From Mycobacterium dioxanotrophicus (GTDB taxonomy: Bacteria > Actinomycetota > Actinomycetes > Mycobacteriales > Mycobacteriaceae): DNA of 64,000 nucleotides. A program made the translations under genes and the position numbers. Location of the stretch: the NCBI RefSeq assembly GCF_002157835.1, contig NZ_CP020809.1, positions 2,170,001 through 2,234,000 of the forward strand. The letters are read 5' to 3'. Positions within the stretch are counted from its first letter, which is position 1. Every line of letters starts with the position of its first letter. The notes below the pieces were generated by a model that did not search any database, had not been told where the DNA came from, and was given only the letters and a program-made list of their open reading frames with translations. Of the stretch, positions 9,021 to 17,621 are shown piece after piece.

Positions 9021-9738
9021 ACTCGGCGGCGAAACCGTGGGCGCAGAAATCCCATACCTCGTCGGCGGTGATCGGGTGGGGTGCGGCCTCGTCGGCCCCG
9101 CCACTCGACTGCGCGACGAACATCACCGTCTGCATGGTCATGGCTGCCATCCGGCGAGGATTGATGCCCTTGCGCAACAACCCCGCCTCGGAGGCCTCCT
9201 CCATGAGCTCGGTGAGCAGGGTCAACAGCGGTGCGTGCGCGACCTTCACTTCGGAGGGGTGCGATACCAGCAGGCGCGGTGCGAAATCGGTGAACAGCGG
9301 ACGCTTGGCGGCCGGGTCGGGTCGGGACGATTCGAACAGCAACTGGATGGCCACCTTGAGCCGATCCAAGGGATCGGTGTGACTGGCCGTGGCGGCGCGG
9401 ATCTGGTCGGCGGAGCGGCTCAGCGCATCCTCGAACAGTGCCAGCAGCAGCTCGTGCTTGCCGTCAAACTGCAGGTAGAAGCTTCGCAACGACTGACGCG
9501 AACGGTCGACGACCTCTTGCACCGTGAAGTCGGTGCTGCCCTTTTCGATGATGATCGCCTGCGCGGCATCCAGAAAGCGCTGAACGCGCTGTGCTGCTCG
9601 CAGCTTGGCGGTTTTGATCGACCGCTCGACCGCCCGTTGCTTCCAGGCGGGTTCATCGCCGGCGGTGGTCACCGGCGGCTGAGATGGGTGTCGAGTCGGG
9701 AGAACATGAATTGACTGTACCGGAGAACGCCTTGCCAT
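9019..9738 (-). CDS. TetR family transcriptional regulator
   Basis: A 239-residue TetR repressor. The DNA-binding domain spans about residues 45-95: helix FLDAAQAIIIEKG, recognition segment FTVQEVVDRSRQSLRSFYLQF. The remainder is an all-helical ligand domain. ATG 9738 is chosen over an in-frame TTG at 9765; a G-rich stretch (AGGGGG) lies upstream. A TACAAT box at 9776-9781 reads toward this gene, and the perfect operator at 9794-9810 sits over its -35 area, so autoregulation is likely. It is divergent from the crotonase at 9900. Because operators flank it on both sides, it is the best candidate to control the whole GAGAAT-N3-ATTCTC regulon, but this is inferred. Confidence 0.85.
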   Translation of the reverse strand: MARRSPVQSIHVLPTRHPSQPPVTTAGDEPAWKQRAVERSIKTAKLRAAQRVQRFLDAAQAIIIEKGSTDFTVQEVVDRSRQSLRSFYLQFDGKHELLLALFEDALSRSADQIRAATASHTDPLDRLKVAIQLLFESSRPDPAAKRPLFTDFAPRLLVSHPSEVKVAHAPLLTLLTELMEEASEAGLLRKGINPRRMAAMTMQTVMFVAQSSGGADEAAPHPITADEVWDFCAHGFAAE

Positions 9739-9793
9739 TGTGGTGCCAGACCCCCTCGCGGCCAACGTGTCGGAGATTGTAACTTTCGTGCGG

Positions 9794-9810
9794 TGAGAAT
9801 AGTATTCTCA
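9794..9810. promoter_or_regulatory. Perfect 17-bp palindromic operator between divergent TetR and crotonase genes
   Basis: TGAGAATAGTATTCTCA reads the same on both strands around its central G. It lies between the TetR gene (minus) and the crotonase (plus). The 15-base core recurs at 18203-18217 and 49278-49292 with a different 3-base centre. Confidence 0.7.
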
Positions 9811-9899
9811 TCAAGGGAATTATAGAAGTGCTTCGGGAAGAAGGATGTCGCGACTCATCCGGTCCCCGCCGTTCTTGGCCGCAATCGTCGAGGAGTGCC

Positions 9900-10682
9900 G
9901 TGTACATCGATTACGACGTCGCCGATTCCATCGGCACCATAACCCTCAACCGGCCCGAGGCCGCCAACGCGCAGAATCCCGAATTGCTCGACGAGCTCGA
10001 CACCGCCTGGACCGAGGCCGCCGAGGACCCGGCGGTCAAGGTGATCGTGTTGCGGGCCAACGGCAAACACTTCTCCGCGGGTCATGATCTGCGCGGTGGC
10101 GGCCCCGTGCCGGACAAGATCACCCTGGAATTCATCATCGAACACGAATCGCGGCGCTACCTGGAATACACGCTGCGCTGGCGCAATGTGCCCAAGCCGT
10201 CGATCGCCGCGGTGCAAGGCAGGTGTATCTCCGGCGGCCTGCTGCTGTGCTGGCCGTGTGACCTGATCCTGGCCTCCGACGACGCGCTGTTCTCCGATCC
10301 TGTGGTGTTGATGGGCATCGGAGGCGTCGAATACCACGGACACACCTGGGAACTCGGTGCCCGCAAGGCCAAGGAGATCCTGTTCACCGGCCGGGCGCTG
10401 ACCGCCGAGGAAGCCGAACGTACGGGCATGGTGAACCGGGTGGTGCCGCGCGACGAACTCGACGCCCAGACCCGCGAACTGGCCACTCAGATTGCCGCGA
10501 TGCCGTCGTTCGCGCTGAGGCAGGCCAAGCGCGCGGTCAACCAGACGCTCGACGTCCAGGGCTTCTATGCCGCGATCCAATCCGTGTTCGACGTGCACCA
10601 GACGGGTCACGGCAACGCGCTGAGTGTCGGCGGATGGCCGGTGCTGGTGAACCTCGACGACATGAAGGCGAACATCAAGTAG
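9900..10682 (+). CDS. Enoyl-CoA hydratase/isomerase family protein
   Basis: A 260-residue crotonase with TITLNRPEAANAQ, the oxyanion-hole segment HFSAGHDL and a second segment GRCISGGLL. The usual catalytic region reads MGIGGVEYHGHTWELGARKAKEILFTG, resembling the atypical crotonase at 3630 more than a textbook hydratase. GTG 9900 is chosen because it has AGGAG four bases upstream and begins the conserved strand; upstream residues are not family-like. It is probably transcribed from the divergent promoter controlled by the 9794-9810 operator. The cyclase gene follows nine bases downstream, so co-transcription is possible. Confidence 0.87.
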   Translation: MYIDYDVADSIGTITLNRPEAANAQNPELLDELDTAWTEAAEDPAVKVIVLRANGKHFSAGHDLRGGGPVPDKITLEFIIEHESRRYLEYTLRWRNVPKPSIAAVQGRCISGGLLLCWPCDLILASDDALFSDPVVLMGIGGVEYHGHTWELGARKAKEILFTGRALTAEEAERTGMVNRVVPRDELDAQTRELATQIAAMPSFALRQAKRAVNQTLDVQGFYAAIQSVFDVHQTGHGNALSVGGWPVLVNLDDMKANIK

Positions 10683-10691
10683 CTCCGCGAT

Positions 10692-12170
10692 ATGGGCGCG
10701 ATCCGGCTCAGCGTGCGGTACGCGACGGGCCTGACCTACGCACAGATCACCGCCGCCGCGGCCGTCACTCTCGTCGTGCTGGCGCTGAGCCGCAACACCG
10801 TCGGCGACGCGCGTCAGCTGCTGACCCAGGCCAACCTGGTCGCTCTGATCGCGCTGATGGTCGGTGCCGGGATCGTCGACACCGTCGTCGGCTACTTCAA
10901 CGTCTATCCCACGTTCAGCTGGTTCGCGGCGGGGATTGCGCCGACTCCTGCGCAGCAGCGGGCGGCGATGCGTATCGGCCCGCGCCAGACCGTCATCCAA
11001 TTCGGCACCTGGGCCGTGAGTGCCGCGGTCTACACCGTGGTGAATCTCGGCGCCGGTGGCGGCGTGGCTTACGTGATGGGCGGCGCCATCCTGTTCGGCG
11101 GCGTGGCGGCTGCCTGCATGGGATTCCTGGTGACGCAACGCATGCTGCGGCCGATCGTCGCGGCCTCACTCACCGGAGCGTCGGCGACGAGCGTGACGAT
11201 GCCGGGCATCCAGGGCCGGTTGCTGACCATCTGGACACTGTTCAGCGGCCTGCCGACCCTGGGTATCGCGCTGATCGTGCTGGCCCGGTCCAACGGTTGG
11301 TTCGTGCAGAAGACTGCCCCGGTGGAAGCCGCCGTACTGGTGCTCGCCGGGATCTCGTTGATCTTCGGCTTGCGGTCGATGGTGTTGGTGGCGCGGTCGA
11401 TCGCCGATCCGGTGCACGATGTGGTGCTCGCGATGAAAGCGGTGGAGCGCGGATGGTCGGGCGTCTCGGTCAAGGTGTACGAGCCGTCGGAGATCGGCAG
11501 ACTGCAGTACGGCTTCAACCGCATGGTCGCGGGACTGGCCGAACGGAACCGGTTGCGGGAGTTGTTCGGTCGCTATGTCGGTGTCGACGTGGCGCGTCAC
11601 GCGCTGCAGCAGGGCGGGGCGGTGGGCGGCGATGTCCGCGAAGCGGCCGTGCTCTACGTCGACCTGGTGGGCTCCACTGCGCTGGGCGCATCCCGTCCGC
11701 CGCAGGAGGTGGCCGAGCTGCTCAACGGCTTCTTCAAGATCGTCGTCGACACGGTGGAACGACATCACGGCCTGATCAACAAGTTCGAGGGCGATGCGGT
11801 GCTCGCAGTGTTCGGTGCGCCTCTGCCCCTGGACAATCCGGCCACCTCGGCCCTGGAGACGGCGCGGGCCCTGGTGCCCGGCCTGACTGCCCTGCCCGAC
11901 GTCGAATTCGGTGTCGGGGTGTCCTGCGGTTCGGTATTCGCCGGCAACATCGGTGCCGAGAATCGCTACGAGTACACCGTGATCGGTGACGCCGTCAACG
12001 AGGCGGCCCGGATCGCCGACCACGCCAAGGACTGGGATTCCGCCGTGCTGTGCTCGGGTGCCGCATTGGCCCGCGCCGATGCCGGCGAAGCCAGGCACTG
12101 GGCCGTACGGGGCTCCACGGTGCTGCGTGGCCGTAGCACCGCCACCGTGTTCGCAGAACCAGTTCTGTAG
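10692..12170 (+). CDS. Membrane-bound class III adenylate/guanylate cyclase with HAMP domain
   Basis: A 492-residue protein: about six hydrophobic helices in residues 15-240, a HAMP-like linker (SIADPVHDVVLAMKAVERG, ending EIGRLQYGFNRM), then a class III cyclase domain from about residue 315. Visible catalytic features are the metal-binding Asp in VDLVGST (about 324), Lys and Asp in KFEGDA (about 364 and 368), and VIGDAVNEAAR (about 430-440) with the purine-selecting Asp and transition-state Asn/Arg. The layout matches the Rv1318c/Rv3645 type of mycobacterial cyclases. It should make cAMP at the inner membrane. It follows the crotonase by nine bases without a clear ribosome-binding site. Confidence 0.88.
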   Translation: MGAIRLSVRYATGLTYAQITAAAAVTLVVLALSRNTVGDARQLLTQANLVALIALMVGAGIVDTVVGYFNVYPTFSWFAAGIAPTPAQQRAAMRIGPRQTVIQFGTWAVSAAVYTVVNLGAGGGVAYVMGGAILFGGVAAACMGFLVTQRMLRPIVAASLTGASATSVTMPGIQGRLLTIWTLFSGLPTLGIALIVLARSNGWFVQKTAPVEAAVLVLAGISLIFGLRSMVLVARSIADPVHDVVLAMKAVERGWSGVSVKVYEPSEIGRLQYGFNRMVAGLAERNRLRELFGRYVGVDVARHALQQGGAVGGDVREAAVLYVDLVGSTALGASRPPQEVAELLNGFFKIVVDTVERHHGLINKFEGDAVLAVFGAPLPLDNPATSALETARALVPGLTALPDVEFGVGVSCGSVFAGNIGAENRYEYTVIGDAVNEAARIADHAKDWDSAVLCSGAALARADAGEARHWAVRGSTVLRGRSTATVFAEPVL

Positions 12171-12193
12171 CCTCCGTAGCTCGAGACTTTTCT

Positions 12194-12324
12194 CCGCGAG
12201 CGTGCGTGTCTGTTGGTCGACATGCCGGTGGTGAGCCGCATTTCGCGCACGCTCGGCCCTCGTGAGCGTGCAGGAAGGGCTGCCTGGATGCGGCGTGTCG
12301 GCCAACAGACACGCACGCTCGCGG
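12194..12324. repeat. Long intergenic inverted repeat (perfect 23-bp arms)
   Basis: Arms at 12194-12216 and 12302-12324 are perfect reverse complements over 23 bases (starting CCGCGAGCGTGCGTGTC), separated by 85 bases that contain further weaker internal pairing. It lies between the convergent cyclase and ACAD genes, so it may act as a bidirectional terminator. It is related in style to the REP-like elements at 51513 and 62117 but is a different sequence. Confidence 0.75.
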
Positions 12325-12391
12325 TGCTGGGGTGACCTCGCGGTGCTGGGGTGACCTCGCCGGGCTGGGGTGACCTCGCGGTGCAGGGGAC
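12321..12391. repeat. 19-bp tandem repeat, three full copies plus a partial
   Basis: Three successive 19-base units at 12321-12339, 12340-12358 and 12359-12377 (unit GCGGTGCTGGGGTGACCTC; the third differs at two or three bases), followed by a partial fourth unit. The array abuts the right arm of the inverted repeat and the end of the minus-strand ACAD gene. Confidence 0.8.
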
Positions 12392-12393
12392 AG

Positions 12394-13182
12394 TTACAGG
12401 TGCGCCAGGCGCGGGGCTGAACCGCGGGCCCGCAGGCCTGCTCCGGCCTTGCGGGTGAGTTCCCGTGAGCTGCCCAGCAATCCGTCGAGCACCAAGGCGC
12501 GCTTCACGTGCCGGTGCAACTCGTGCTCGGCGGTGAAGCCGATGCCTCCGAGTACTTGTTGGCAGTGTTTGGCAGCGGTCAGCGCGGCCTTGCCTGCGGC
12601 CGCCTTGGCGAGCATGGCCGTCAGATCAGGGTTGTCGGTGCCGGGCAGGATCAACGTCGCCTCGGCACCTTCGATGGCCACGAGCGTCTCGGCCAGCCGA
12701 TGCCGGACTGCCTGAAACGCTGCGATCGGCTTGCCGAACTGCACGCGGTCCACCGCGTGCAGTCGCGCCAGGGCCAGCATTGCGCGTGCCGAACCCACGA
12801 GCCACCAGCCCACCGCTCGACGCGCCTCGCCCATCCTCATCAGCTCGCCGTCGGGAACGGGCCGCAGGGGCAGTCCGCCCAGAGTCGGACAGTCGTTGGC
12901 CTGACGTTCCCACACCACCCAACTGCCCCCGGCGTACGGCATCGGCGGCGTTCCGCCCGGCAGCCCGCCGATGGTCTCCAGCATGACGTCGTTGAGAACA
13001 GAAGCGTGCGAGCCGGTTTCACCGAGCAGACGGAACACCAGCGGGATCGCGACATCGGGCATGTCGGAAAGCATGTCGGCCCAGCCGAGCTCGGCCAGTG
13101 CGGCGTCCAGCTCAGACCCCGAGACCGAGAGCATCGTTTTGCGCAGCGCATCCTCGAGCAGGTCTAGAGACTCTTGATCCAC
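12394..13182 (-). CDS. Acyl-CoA dehydrogenase family protein, small (beta-type) subunit
   Basis: A 262-residue ACAD-like protein, shorter than the usual 380-400 residues. The C-terminal helical domain is recognisable (VDRVQFGKPIAAFQAVRHRLAE, QQVLGGIGFTAEHELHRHVKRA). At the position where a full enzyme has the catalytic Glu the sequence reads GLLGSSREL, so it probably lacks the catalytic base. It starts at a GTG three bases after the stop of the full-length ACAD upstream. Such small plus large pairs in actinobacteria form alpha2beta2 dehydrogenases that act on ring or short side-chain CoA esters; a heteromer is inferred. Confidence 0.8.
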   Translation of the reverse strand: MDQESLDLLEDALRKTMLSVSGSELDAALAELGWADMLSDMPDVAIPLVFRLLGETGSHASVLNDVMLETIGGLPGGTPPMPYAGGSWVVWERQANDCPTLGGLPLRPVPDGELMRMGEARRAVGWWLVGSARAMLALARLHAVDRVQFGKPIAAFQAVRHRLAETLVAIEGAEATLILPGTDNPDLTAMLAKAAAGKAALTAAKHCQQVLGGIGFTAEHELHRHVKRALVLDGLLGSSRELTRKAGAGLRARGSAPRLAHL

Positions 13183-13185
13183 CGG

Positions 13186-14307
13186 TCAATCCTTCCCGAG
13201 GTCCAGCAGTCGGCGCGCGATGATGTTGCGCTGCACCTCGGCCGTGCCGCCGTAGATGGTGGCCGCCCGCGAGTACAGGTACTCGGTGCGCCAGTCGGTG
13301 TCTTCGAGTTCGATGACGCCGGGCATCAGATCGCGTGCGGTGTCGTAGAGCTGTTGCTCGGCGGTTGCCAGCAGTACCTTGTCGACGGAGGTGTCCGGTC
13401 CGAGTTTGTGACCGTCCGCCAAGCGGTGCTGCGTGGCCCGCGACCGGCAGCGCAGTGTGTGCAGTGCCAAATAGGCCGAGCCGAGCTCGGAGTCTGCCAC
13501 GGCACCAAGGCCTTTCACCTCGCCGATGAGCGCGTCGAATCGGGAGTACAGGTAGGCGATGCGCTGCCAGAAACACGTCGACCGCTCGTAGGGCAGCAGA
13601 TCCATCGCCAGTTGCCAGCCGTCGCCGGGCTTACCGAGCATCCGGCTCGAGTCGACCACCACGTCGTCGAAGTACACCTCGCAGAACTCATCGACGTCGT
13701 GCATGGTGCGCAGGGGGCGCACCGTGATGCCCGGAGCGTCGGTGTCGACGAAGAAGGCCGTGATGGCCTGGTGGTCGGGAGTGTCCGCGTCGCCGGTGCG
13801 CGTCAGCAGGATGCAGCGGTGTGAATACTGCGCGAAGCTGGTCCACACCTTCTGTCCGTTGATGACCCACGTGTCGCCGTCGATCACCGCGCGGGTGGTC
13901 AACGACGCCAGGTCACTGCCCGAGCCTGGCTCGGAAAACCCTTGGCACCATTGCTCTTTGCCGGACAGCAGCTTCGGCACCATCTCGGCGGCCAATTCGG
14001 CAGGCGCGTAGTCGATCATCGTCGGCGCCAACACTTCCAGCATCGAGTACGGTCCGGGTTCGGCCAGCCGGCGTCCGACCACCTCCTCGCCGACGATGGC
14101 CCGCAGTACCGCCGGGCCGCCGAGCCCGCCGGCGTGCTCGGGCCAGCCGTAGCGGCTCCAGCCCGCGTCGTAGAGCGCTTTCTGCACGCGGGCGAACTGC
14201 CGCATGTGGCCCGCGAGGGTGCGGTCCCCGGGTGGCGTCAGATCGTTCTCGGCCAGCCATGCCTGCAACGCCGTGCGGAAGGTGGTGGGCTCGTACAGAT
14301 CGGTCAC
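13186..14307 (-). CDS. Acyl-CoA dehydrogenase, large (alpha-type) subunit
   Basis: A 373-residue ACAD, FAD-dependent, introducing a 2,3 double bond in an acyl-CoA. The segment WCQGFSEPGSGSDLASLTTRA binds FAD and CoA, and the C-terminal IYGGTAEVQRNIIARRLL carries the catalytic Glu region. The GTG start overlaps the SnoaL-like stop by four bases, and the small ACAD subunit follows after three bases. The electron acceptor would be ETF. The close pairing with a degenerate partner suggests a substrate bulkier than a fatty acyl-CoA. Confidence 0.88.
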   Translation of the reverse strand: MTDLYEPTTFRTALQAWLAENDLTPPGDRTLAGHMRQFARVQKALYDAGWSRYGWPEHAGGLGGPAVLRAIVGEEVVGRRLAEPGPYSMLEVLAPTMIDYAPAELAAEMVPKLLSGKEQWCQGFSEPGSGSDLASLTTRAVIDGDTWVINGQKVWTSFAQYSHRCILLTRTGDADTPDHQAITAFFVDTDAPGITVRPLRTMHDVDEFCEVYFDDVVVDSSRMLGKPGDGWQLAMDLLPYERSTCFWQRIAYLYSRFDALIGEVKGLGAVADSELGSAYLALHTLRCRSRATQHRLADGHKLGPDTSVDKVLLATAEQQLYDTARDLMPGVIELEDTDWRTEYLYSRAATIYGGTAEVQRNIIARRLLDLGKD

Positions 14308-14735
14308 GCTGACGGCCGGCCGATCGCATGTGGTTTGCCGTGGTCATGCGCTCCGCTGCGGCGGATGAAGGTCATGGCCCGGGTTTTCAGCCGCCAGCCG
14401 TTCTCGGTGCGCACGTAAGTGTCGTTGTAGTACCCGATGCGCATATCGTGCGCGGAGTGCTCGATGAAGCACAGCGGCTGGGTGCCGTTGGCGGCATCGG
14501 GATTGTCGGGGTCGAAGGTCACCAGTGCCGTCCCGGTCATGAACAGCCCCTTGGGGGCGGCGTCGACCAGCACGGGGAACCGTTCCAGCGCATAGGTTTC
14601 GCCGAATGCGCTGTAACTGCCGTCCGGTGTGAACACGCTGATCAGGCCGTCGATGTCACCCTGGGTGATGGTGACGGCGTAGCGGGCGAGCAACTGCTGG
14701 ATCTCGACGAGGTCGTCAGTTCGTGGCGTACTCAT
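14304..14735 (-). CDS. SnoaL-like / nuclear transport factor 2-like polyketide-cyclase-fold protein
   Basis: A 143-residue single-domain protein with the SnoaL/NTF2-like pattern: LVEIQQLLARYAVTITQGDIDGLISVFTPDG, then beta strands ending in WRLKTRAMTFIRR. Relatives are ketosteroid isomerases, dehydratases, ring-hydroxylating oxygenase small subunits or uncharacterised cyclases. The ATG overlaps the end of the amidohydrolase gene by 20 bases, and its stop overlaps the ACAD start. In this context it may isomerise or dehydrate a pathway intermediate; the exact reaction is not deducible. Confidence 0.8.
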   Translation of the reverse strand: MSTPRTDDLVEIQQLLARYAVTITQGDIDGLISVFTPDGSYSAFGETYALERFPVLVDAAPKGLFMTGTALVTFDPDNPDAANGTQPLCFIEHSAHDMRIGYYNDTYVRTENGWRLKTRAMTFIRRSGAHDHGKPHAIGRPSA

Positions 14736-15963
14736 TGCGAAAGACCTTACCTCCCTTCATTACAAAATTCACCTCTTGTGTAACGCGAATATCCTCCAGG
14801 GGATCACCGGGTACCGCGATGATGTCGGCCAGGAGGCCTTCGGCGAGTCGGCCGCGGTCATCGGCGTTGATCAGCTCGGCGGCGACCACGGTGGCGGCAC
14901 GCAGTACGGCTGCGGGCGGCATGCCCCATTCGACCAGGGTGACGAGTTCATCTGCGTTGCGGCCGTGCGGGATTGCCGGGGCATCGGTGCCGACGGCGAT
15001 TTTCACGCCCGCCTCGTAGGCTGCCTTGATGGACGTCTCGGCTTTCGGGAACATCTCGGCAGCCTTGTCCTGCAGTACTTTCGGTGCCTTCGACACGTCC
15101 ATGGCCTGAGCCAGCCTCCTGGTGGTGACGAGGAAGCGGTCGTTGTCGACGAGCATCTGGATGGCTTCGTCGTCCATCAGGAAGCCGTGTTCGATGCAGT
15201 CGATCCCGCAGGCCACCGCATGTTTGACCGCCTCGGCGCCGTGGGTGTGCGCGGCGACGCGCAGACCCCGGCGATGGGCCTCGTCGACGATGGCCCGCAG
15301 CTCCTCGTCCGAATAGTGTTGCGCGCCTGCCTCACCGGTCAGTGACATGACACCACCGGAACAGCACACTTTGATCAGCTGCGCACCATGCTTGATCTGA
15401 TACCGCACCGCCTTGCGGATCTCGTCGACGCCGTTGGCGATGCCTTCCTCGATGGTCAGCTCGAGCACGCCGGGCATGAACGCGGCGAACATGGTCGGAT
15501 CGAGATGGCCGCCCGTGGGCGTGATGGCGTGCCCGGCAGGCACGATCCGCGGACCGTCGATCCACCCGGCGTCGATGGCATTACCCAGGGCGACATCCAA
15601 CAGATAGCCACCGGTCTTGACGAACAGGCCCAGGTTGCGGACGGTGGTGAACCCGGCACGCAGCGTGCGGCGGGCGTTGCCGACCGCCCGCAGCACCCGC
15701 GTCGGCGGATCGTCCTGCACCTGGGACAGGCCGGGGTTCTCCCCGCGGCCGCCCATCAGCAGATTGACTTCCATGTCCATGAGGCCGGGCAGCAGGATCG
15801 AGTCGCCGAGATCGATCACCTCGTCGGCGTCGGCCGAGCCGGCGAGATCGTCGGGTCGACCGCCGACGCCGGCGATACGGTCGCCCTCGACGCGGACGAT
15901 GCCGGGGCGAATGATCGTCCCGGCATCGACGTCAAGCAGCCCGGCTGCCTTGAGCGTTATCAC
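14716..15963 (-). CDS. Amidohydrolase family protein (imidazolonepropionase-like)
   Basis: A 415-residue amidohydrolase-1 fold enzyme. N-terminal strands lead to ILLPGLMDMEVNLLMGG, where the classic HxH motif is replaced by M-E-V-N. Other metal-site residues look present: Lys in IKVCCSGG, His in VAAHTHGAEA, His in CIEHGF and Asp in AVGTDAP. The start is a GTG three bases after the upstream stop. The loss of the N-terminal HxH pair is unusual for a binuclear hydrolase and suggests a mononuclear site or altered chemistry. It lies in a minus-strand series between a small unknown gene and the SnoaL/ACAD genes. Confidence 0.82.
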   Translation of the reverse strand: MITLKAAGLLDVDAGTIIRPGIVRVEGDRIAGVGGRPDDLAGSADADEVIDLGDSILLPGLMDMEVNLLMGGRGENPGLSQVQDDPPTRVLRAVGNARRTLRAGFTTVRNLGLFVKTGGYLLDVALGNAIDAGWIDGPRIVPAGHAITPTGGHLDPTMFAAFMPGVLELTIEEGIANGVDEIRKAVRYQIKHGAQLIKVCCSGGVMSLTGEAGAQHYSDEELRAIVDEAHRRGLRVAAHTHGAEAVKHAVACGIDCIEHGFLMDDEAIQMLVDNDRFLVTTRRLAQAMDVSKAPKVLQDKAAEMFPKAETSIKAAYEAGVKIAVGTDAPAIPHGRNADELVTLVEWGMPPAAVLRAATVVAAELINADDRGRLAEGLLADIIAVPGDPLEDIRVTQEVNFVMKGGKVFRNEYATN

Positions 15964-15966
15964 GAG

Positions 15967-16311
15967 TCAGACCACCGGTTCCCGGACGATCTCGACCCAG
16001 GCCGCGCCGCTGTCGAGCACACGTGGCTGCTTCCACACCTCGACCGGGAAGCTGACCATCACCACCGACTGCATCAAGTGCATGAGCCGCTTGGCATCGT
16101 CGGGCATGCCGTGCAACGGGAACCGTGCGTCGAGGTAGACCATCACCTCTTCCAGGCGAGCCATGCCGACGTCGTAGAGCTCCTGCATCTCGGACATGGT
16201 CGAGGCCAGCCGCTTGGCGTAGCGTTCCGGCTCGGTGGGCAGGATCCAGTCAGAAAACCGCTCCAGGTCGGCGAATTCGGCGGGTAGCAGGGCCTCGGTG
16301 GTCTCAGACAT
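15967..16311 (-). CDS. Small conserved protein of unknown function, Rieske-associated
   Basis: A 114-residue, largely helical, acidic protein without Cys or an obvious domain. ATG 16311 is preferred over an in-frame TTG two codons earlier because AAGG sits just upstream. It overlaps the Rieske oxygenase stop by eight bases, and the amidohydrolase follows three bases later, so the three genes are translationally linked. No function is recognised. Given its position it may be an accessory or small subunit of the ring-hydroxylating oxygenase, although it lacks the typical beta-subunit length of about 160-180 residues. Confidence 0.65.
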   Translation of the reverse strand: MSETTEALLPAEFADLERFSDWILPTEPERYAKRLASTMSEMQELYDVGMARLEEVMVYLDARFPLHGMPDDAKRLMHLMQSVVMVSFPVEVWKQPRVLDSGAAWVEIVREPVV

Positions 16312-17617
16312 GCGCAACCTTCCCGTTGGCGGCGGCCTTGGCGGCCTGCTGCAGCTTGTACTCGTCGACGTACTTGTGCGCGGTGTGGTGCAGGTGCCGG
16401 AGCAGGATCTCCTGGTCGCACAATGGAAATTCGGTGACCGCCCGGGTGCCGATCTGGGTCTGGGTGGCCTCCAGGGTGTTCGCGTCCTGCAGCGCGTACT
16501 CCTTGAACGTGACGGCGGCCAGTTCCTGGCTCAGCCGCTGGCGGGTGTTCTTCGGCGGGACGAAGTACAGATTCGCCTCGAAGATGTGGGTGTCGACGCC
16601 GGTCGGCCAGTAGTTGTAGGTGAGGTACCACCCCGGGACCCACAGCAGCAGAGTGAAATTGGGGAAGAACTCGAACGAGTCCTGGCCCCAGGTCTTCTGG
16701 CGTGCCGGGTTGACGGCGGGCGGCAGTTCGTCGGGCAGGATGCCTTTGATGTCGGGGCGATCCCACGGACCGAACAGGCCGCTGTGCAGGATCCGCTCGA
16801 TGGGCTTGACCATGCTCAGGTCCTTCGGCGGGCTCATGCCACCCCACGACGAGATCATCGAGTGCTGATCTTTGATGTCGTAGTGCAGTGCCTCGAAGCC
16901 GACCTTGGCCAGTTTCGCGGCTTCTTCCGCCGTCGCCTGCTTCATGTGCAGGATCGGCGCGTGGTAGAACTCGACGAACGCGTCGATGAACAGCTTCCAG
17001 TTGGCCTTGATCTCCGAACGGTAGCTGTATACCTCGGTCATCTCGTGGAAGGGGTAGCCCTCCAAGCCTTTTGCGAAGTCGCCCAGGTACTCGCGCAGCG
17101 GCTCGGCGTCGTCGTCGAAGTTGACGAAGATGAAGCCCTCCCAGACTTCGCAGCGCACGGGCTTGAGCGGGTAGTCGGCCTTGTCGACGTCGAAGAACTC
17201 CTGCTCCTGCTGGATGAAGGTCAGATCCCCGTTGAGCGCGTAGCGCCAGGCGTGGTACTTGCAGGTGAACTGCCGGCAGCTGCCCGACACTTCCTCGCCC
17301 GGATAGTCGTTCCAGACCAGCTTGTTGCCGCGGTGGCGGCACATGTTGTAGAAGGCCCGGATGGTGCCGTCTTTGTCCTTGTTGACGATGATCGACGTGC
17401 CTGCACCGACTGAGGGCATCTCACGGGTGAAGTAACTGCCGGCCTTGGGTAGCCGCTCGACGCGCCCGACGTGCAGCCACAGCTTGCGGAAGATGGCCTG
17501 CTGCTCCAGCTTCCACTGTTCGGGGTCGATGGAGTCGGTGTAATCCACCGGCGCTGTGCCGAGCTCGGGCCAGTTCTCGGTCCAGCTGCCGACATCTGGC
17601 TTCGGGAAGTGTGCCAA
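16304..17617 (-). CDS. Rieske non-heme iron oxygenase, alpha subunit
   Basis: A 437-residue ring-hydroxylating oxygenase. The Rieske 2Fe-2S ligands are C93-x-H95 and C119-x2-H122 (CRHRG and CKYHAW). The mononuclear iron site is in FVEFYHAPILH. A TTG at 17617 is preferred as start: AGAGGG lies about seven bases upstream, the N-terminus AHFPKPDVGSWTENWPELG resembles mycobacterial homologues as recalled, and it leaves a four-base gap after the CMD gene. It would add oxygen to an aromatic, alicyclic or C-H position using electrons from a reductase and ferredoxin. No dedicated reductase is adjacent. Confidence 0.9.
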   Translation of the reverse strand: MAHFPKPDVGSWTENWPELGTAPVDYTDSIDPEQWKLEQQAIFRKLWLHVGRVERLPKAGSYFTREMPSVGAGTSIIVNKDKDGTIRAFYNMCRHRGNKLVWNDYPGEEVSGSCRQFTCKYHAWRYALNGDLTFIQQEQEFFDVDKADYPLKPVRCEVWEGFIFVNFDDDAEPLREYLGDFAKGLEGYPFHEMTEVYSYRSEIKANWKLFIDAFVEFYHAPILHMKQATAEEAAKLAKVGFEALHYDIKDQHSMISSWGGMSPPKDLSMVKPIERILHSGLFGPWDRPDIKGILPDELPPAVNPARQKTWGQDSFEFFPNFTLLLWVPGWYLTYNYWPTGVDTHIFEANLYFVPPKNTRQRLSQELAAVTFKEYALQDANTLEATQTQIGTRAVTEFPLCDQEILLRHLHHTAHKYVDEYKLQQAAKAAANGKVAHV

Positions 17618-17621
17618 TTGT

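Noticed and set aside
9855..11138. Long minus-strand open frame (427 codons)
   Set aside because: It is antisense to the crotonase and cyclase, rich in Arg/His/Gly as expected of shadow frames in high-GC DNA, and has no family motif.
12321..12391. CRISPR array
   Set aside because: The 19-base units are directly adjacent without spacers.
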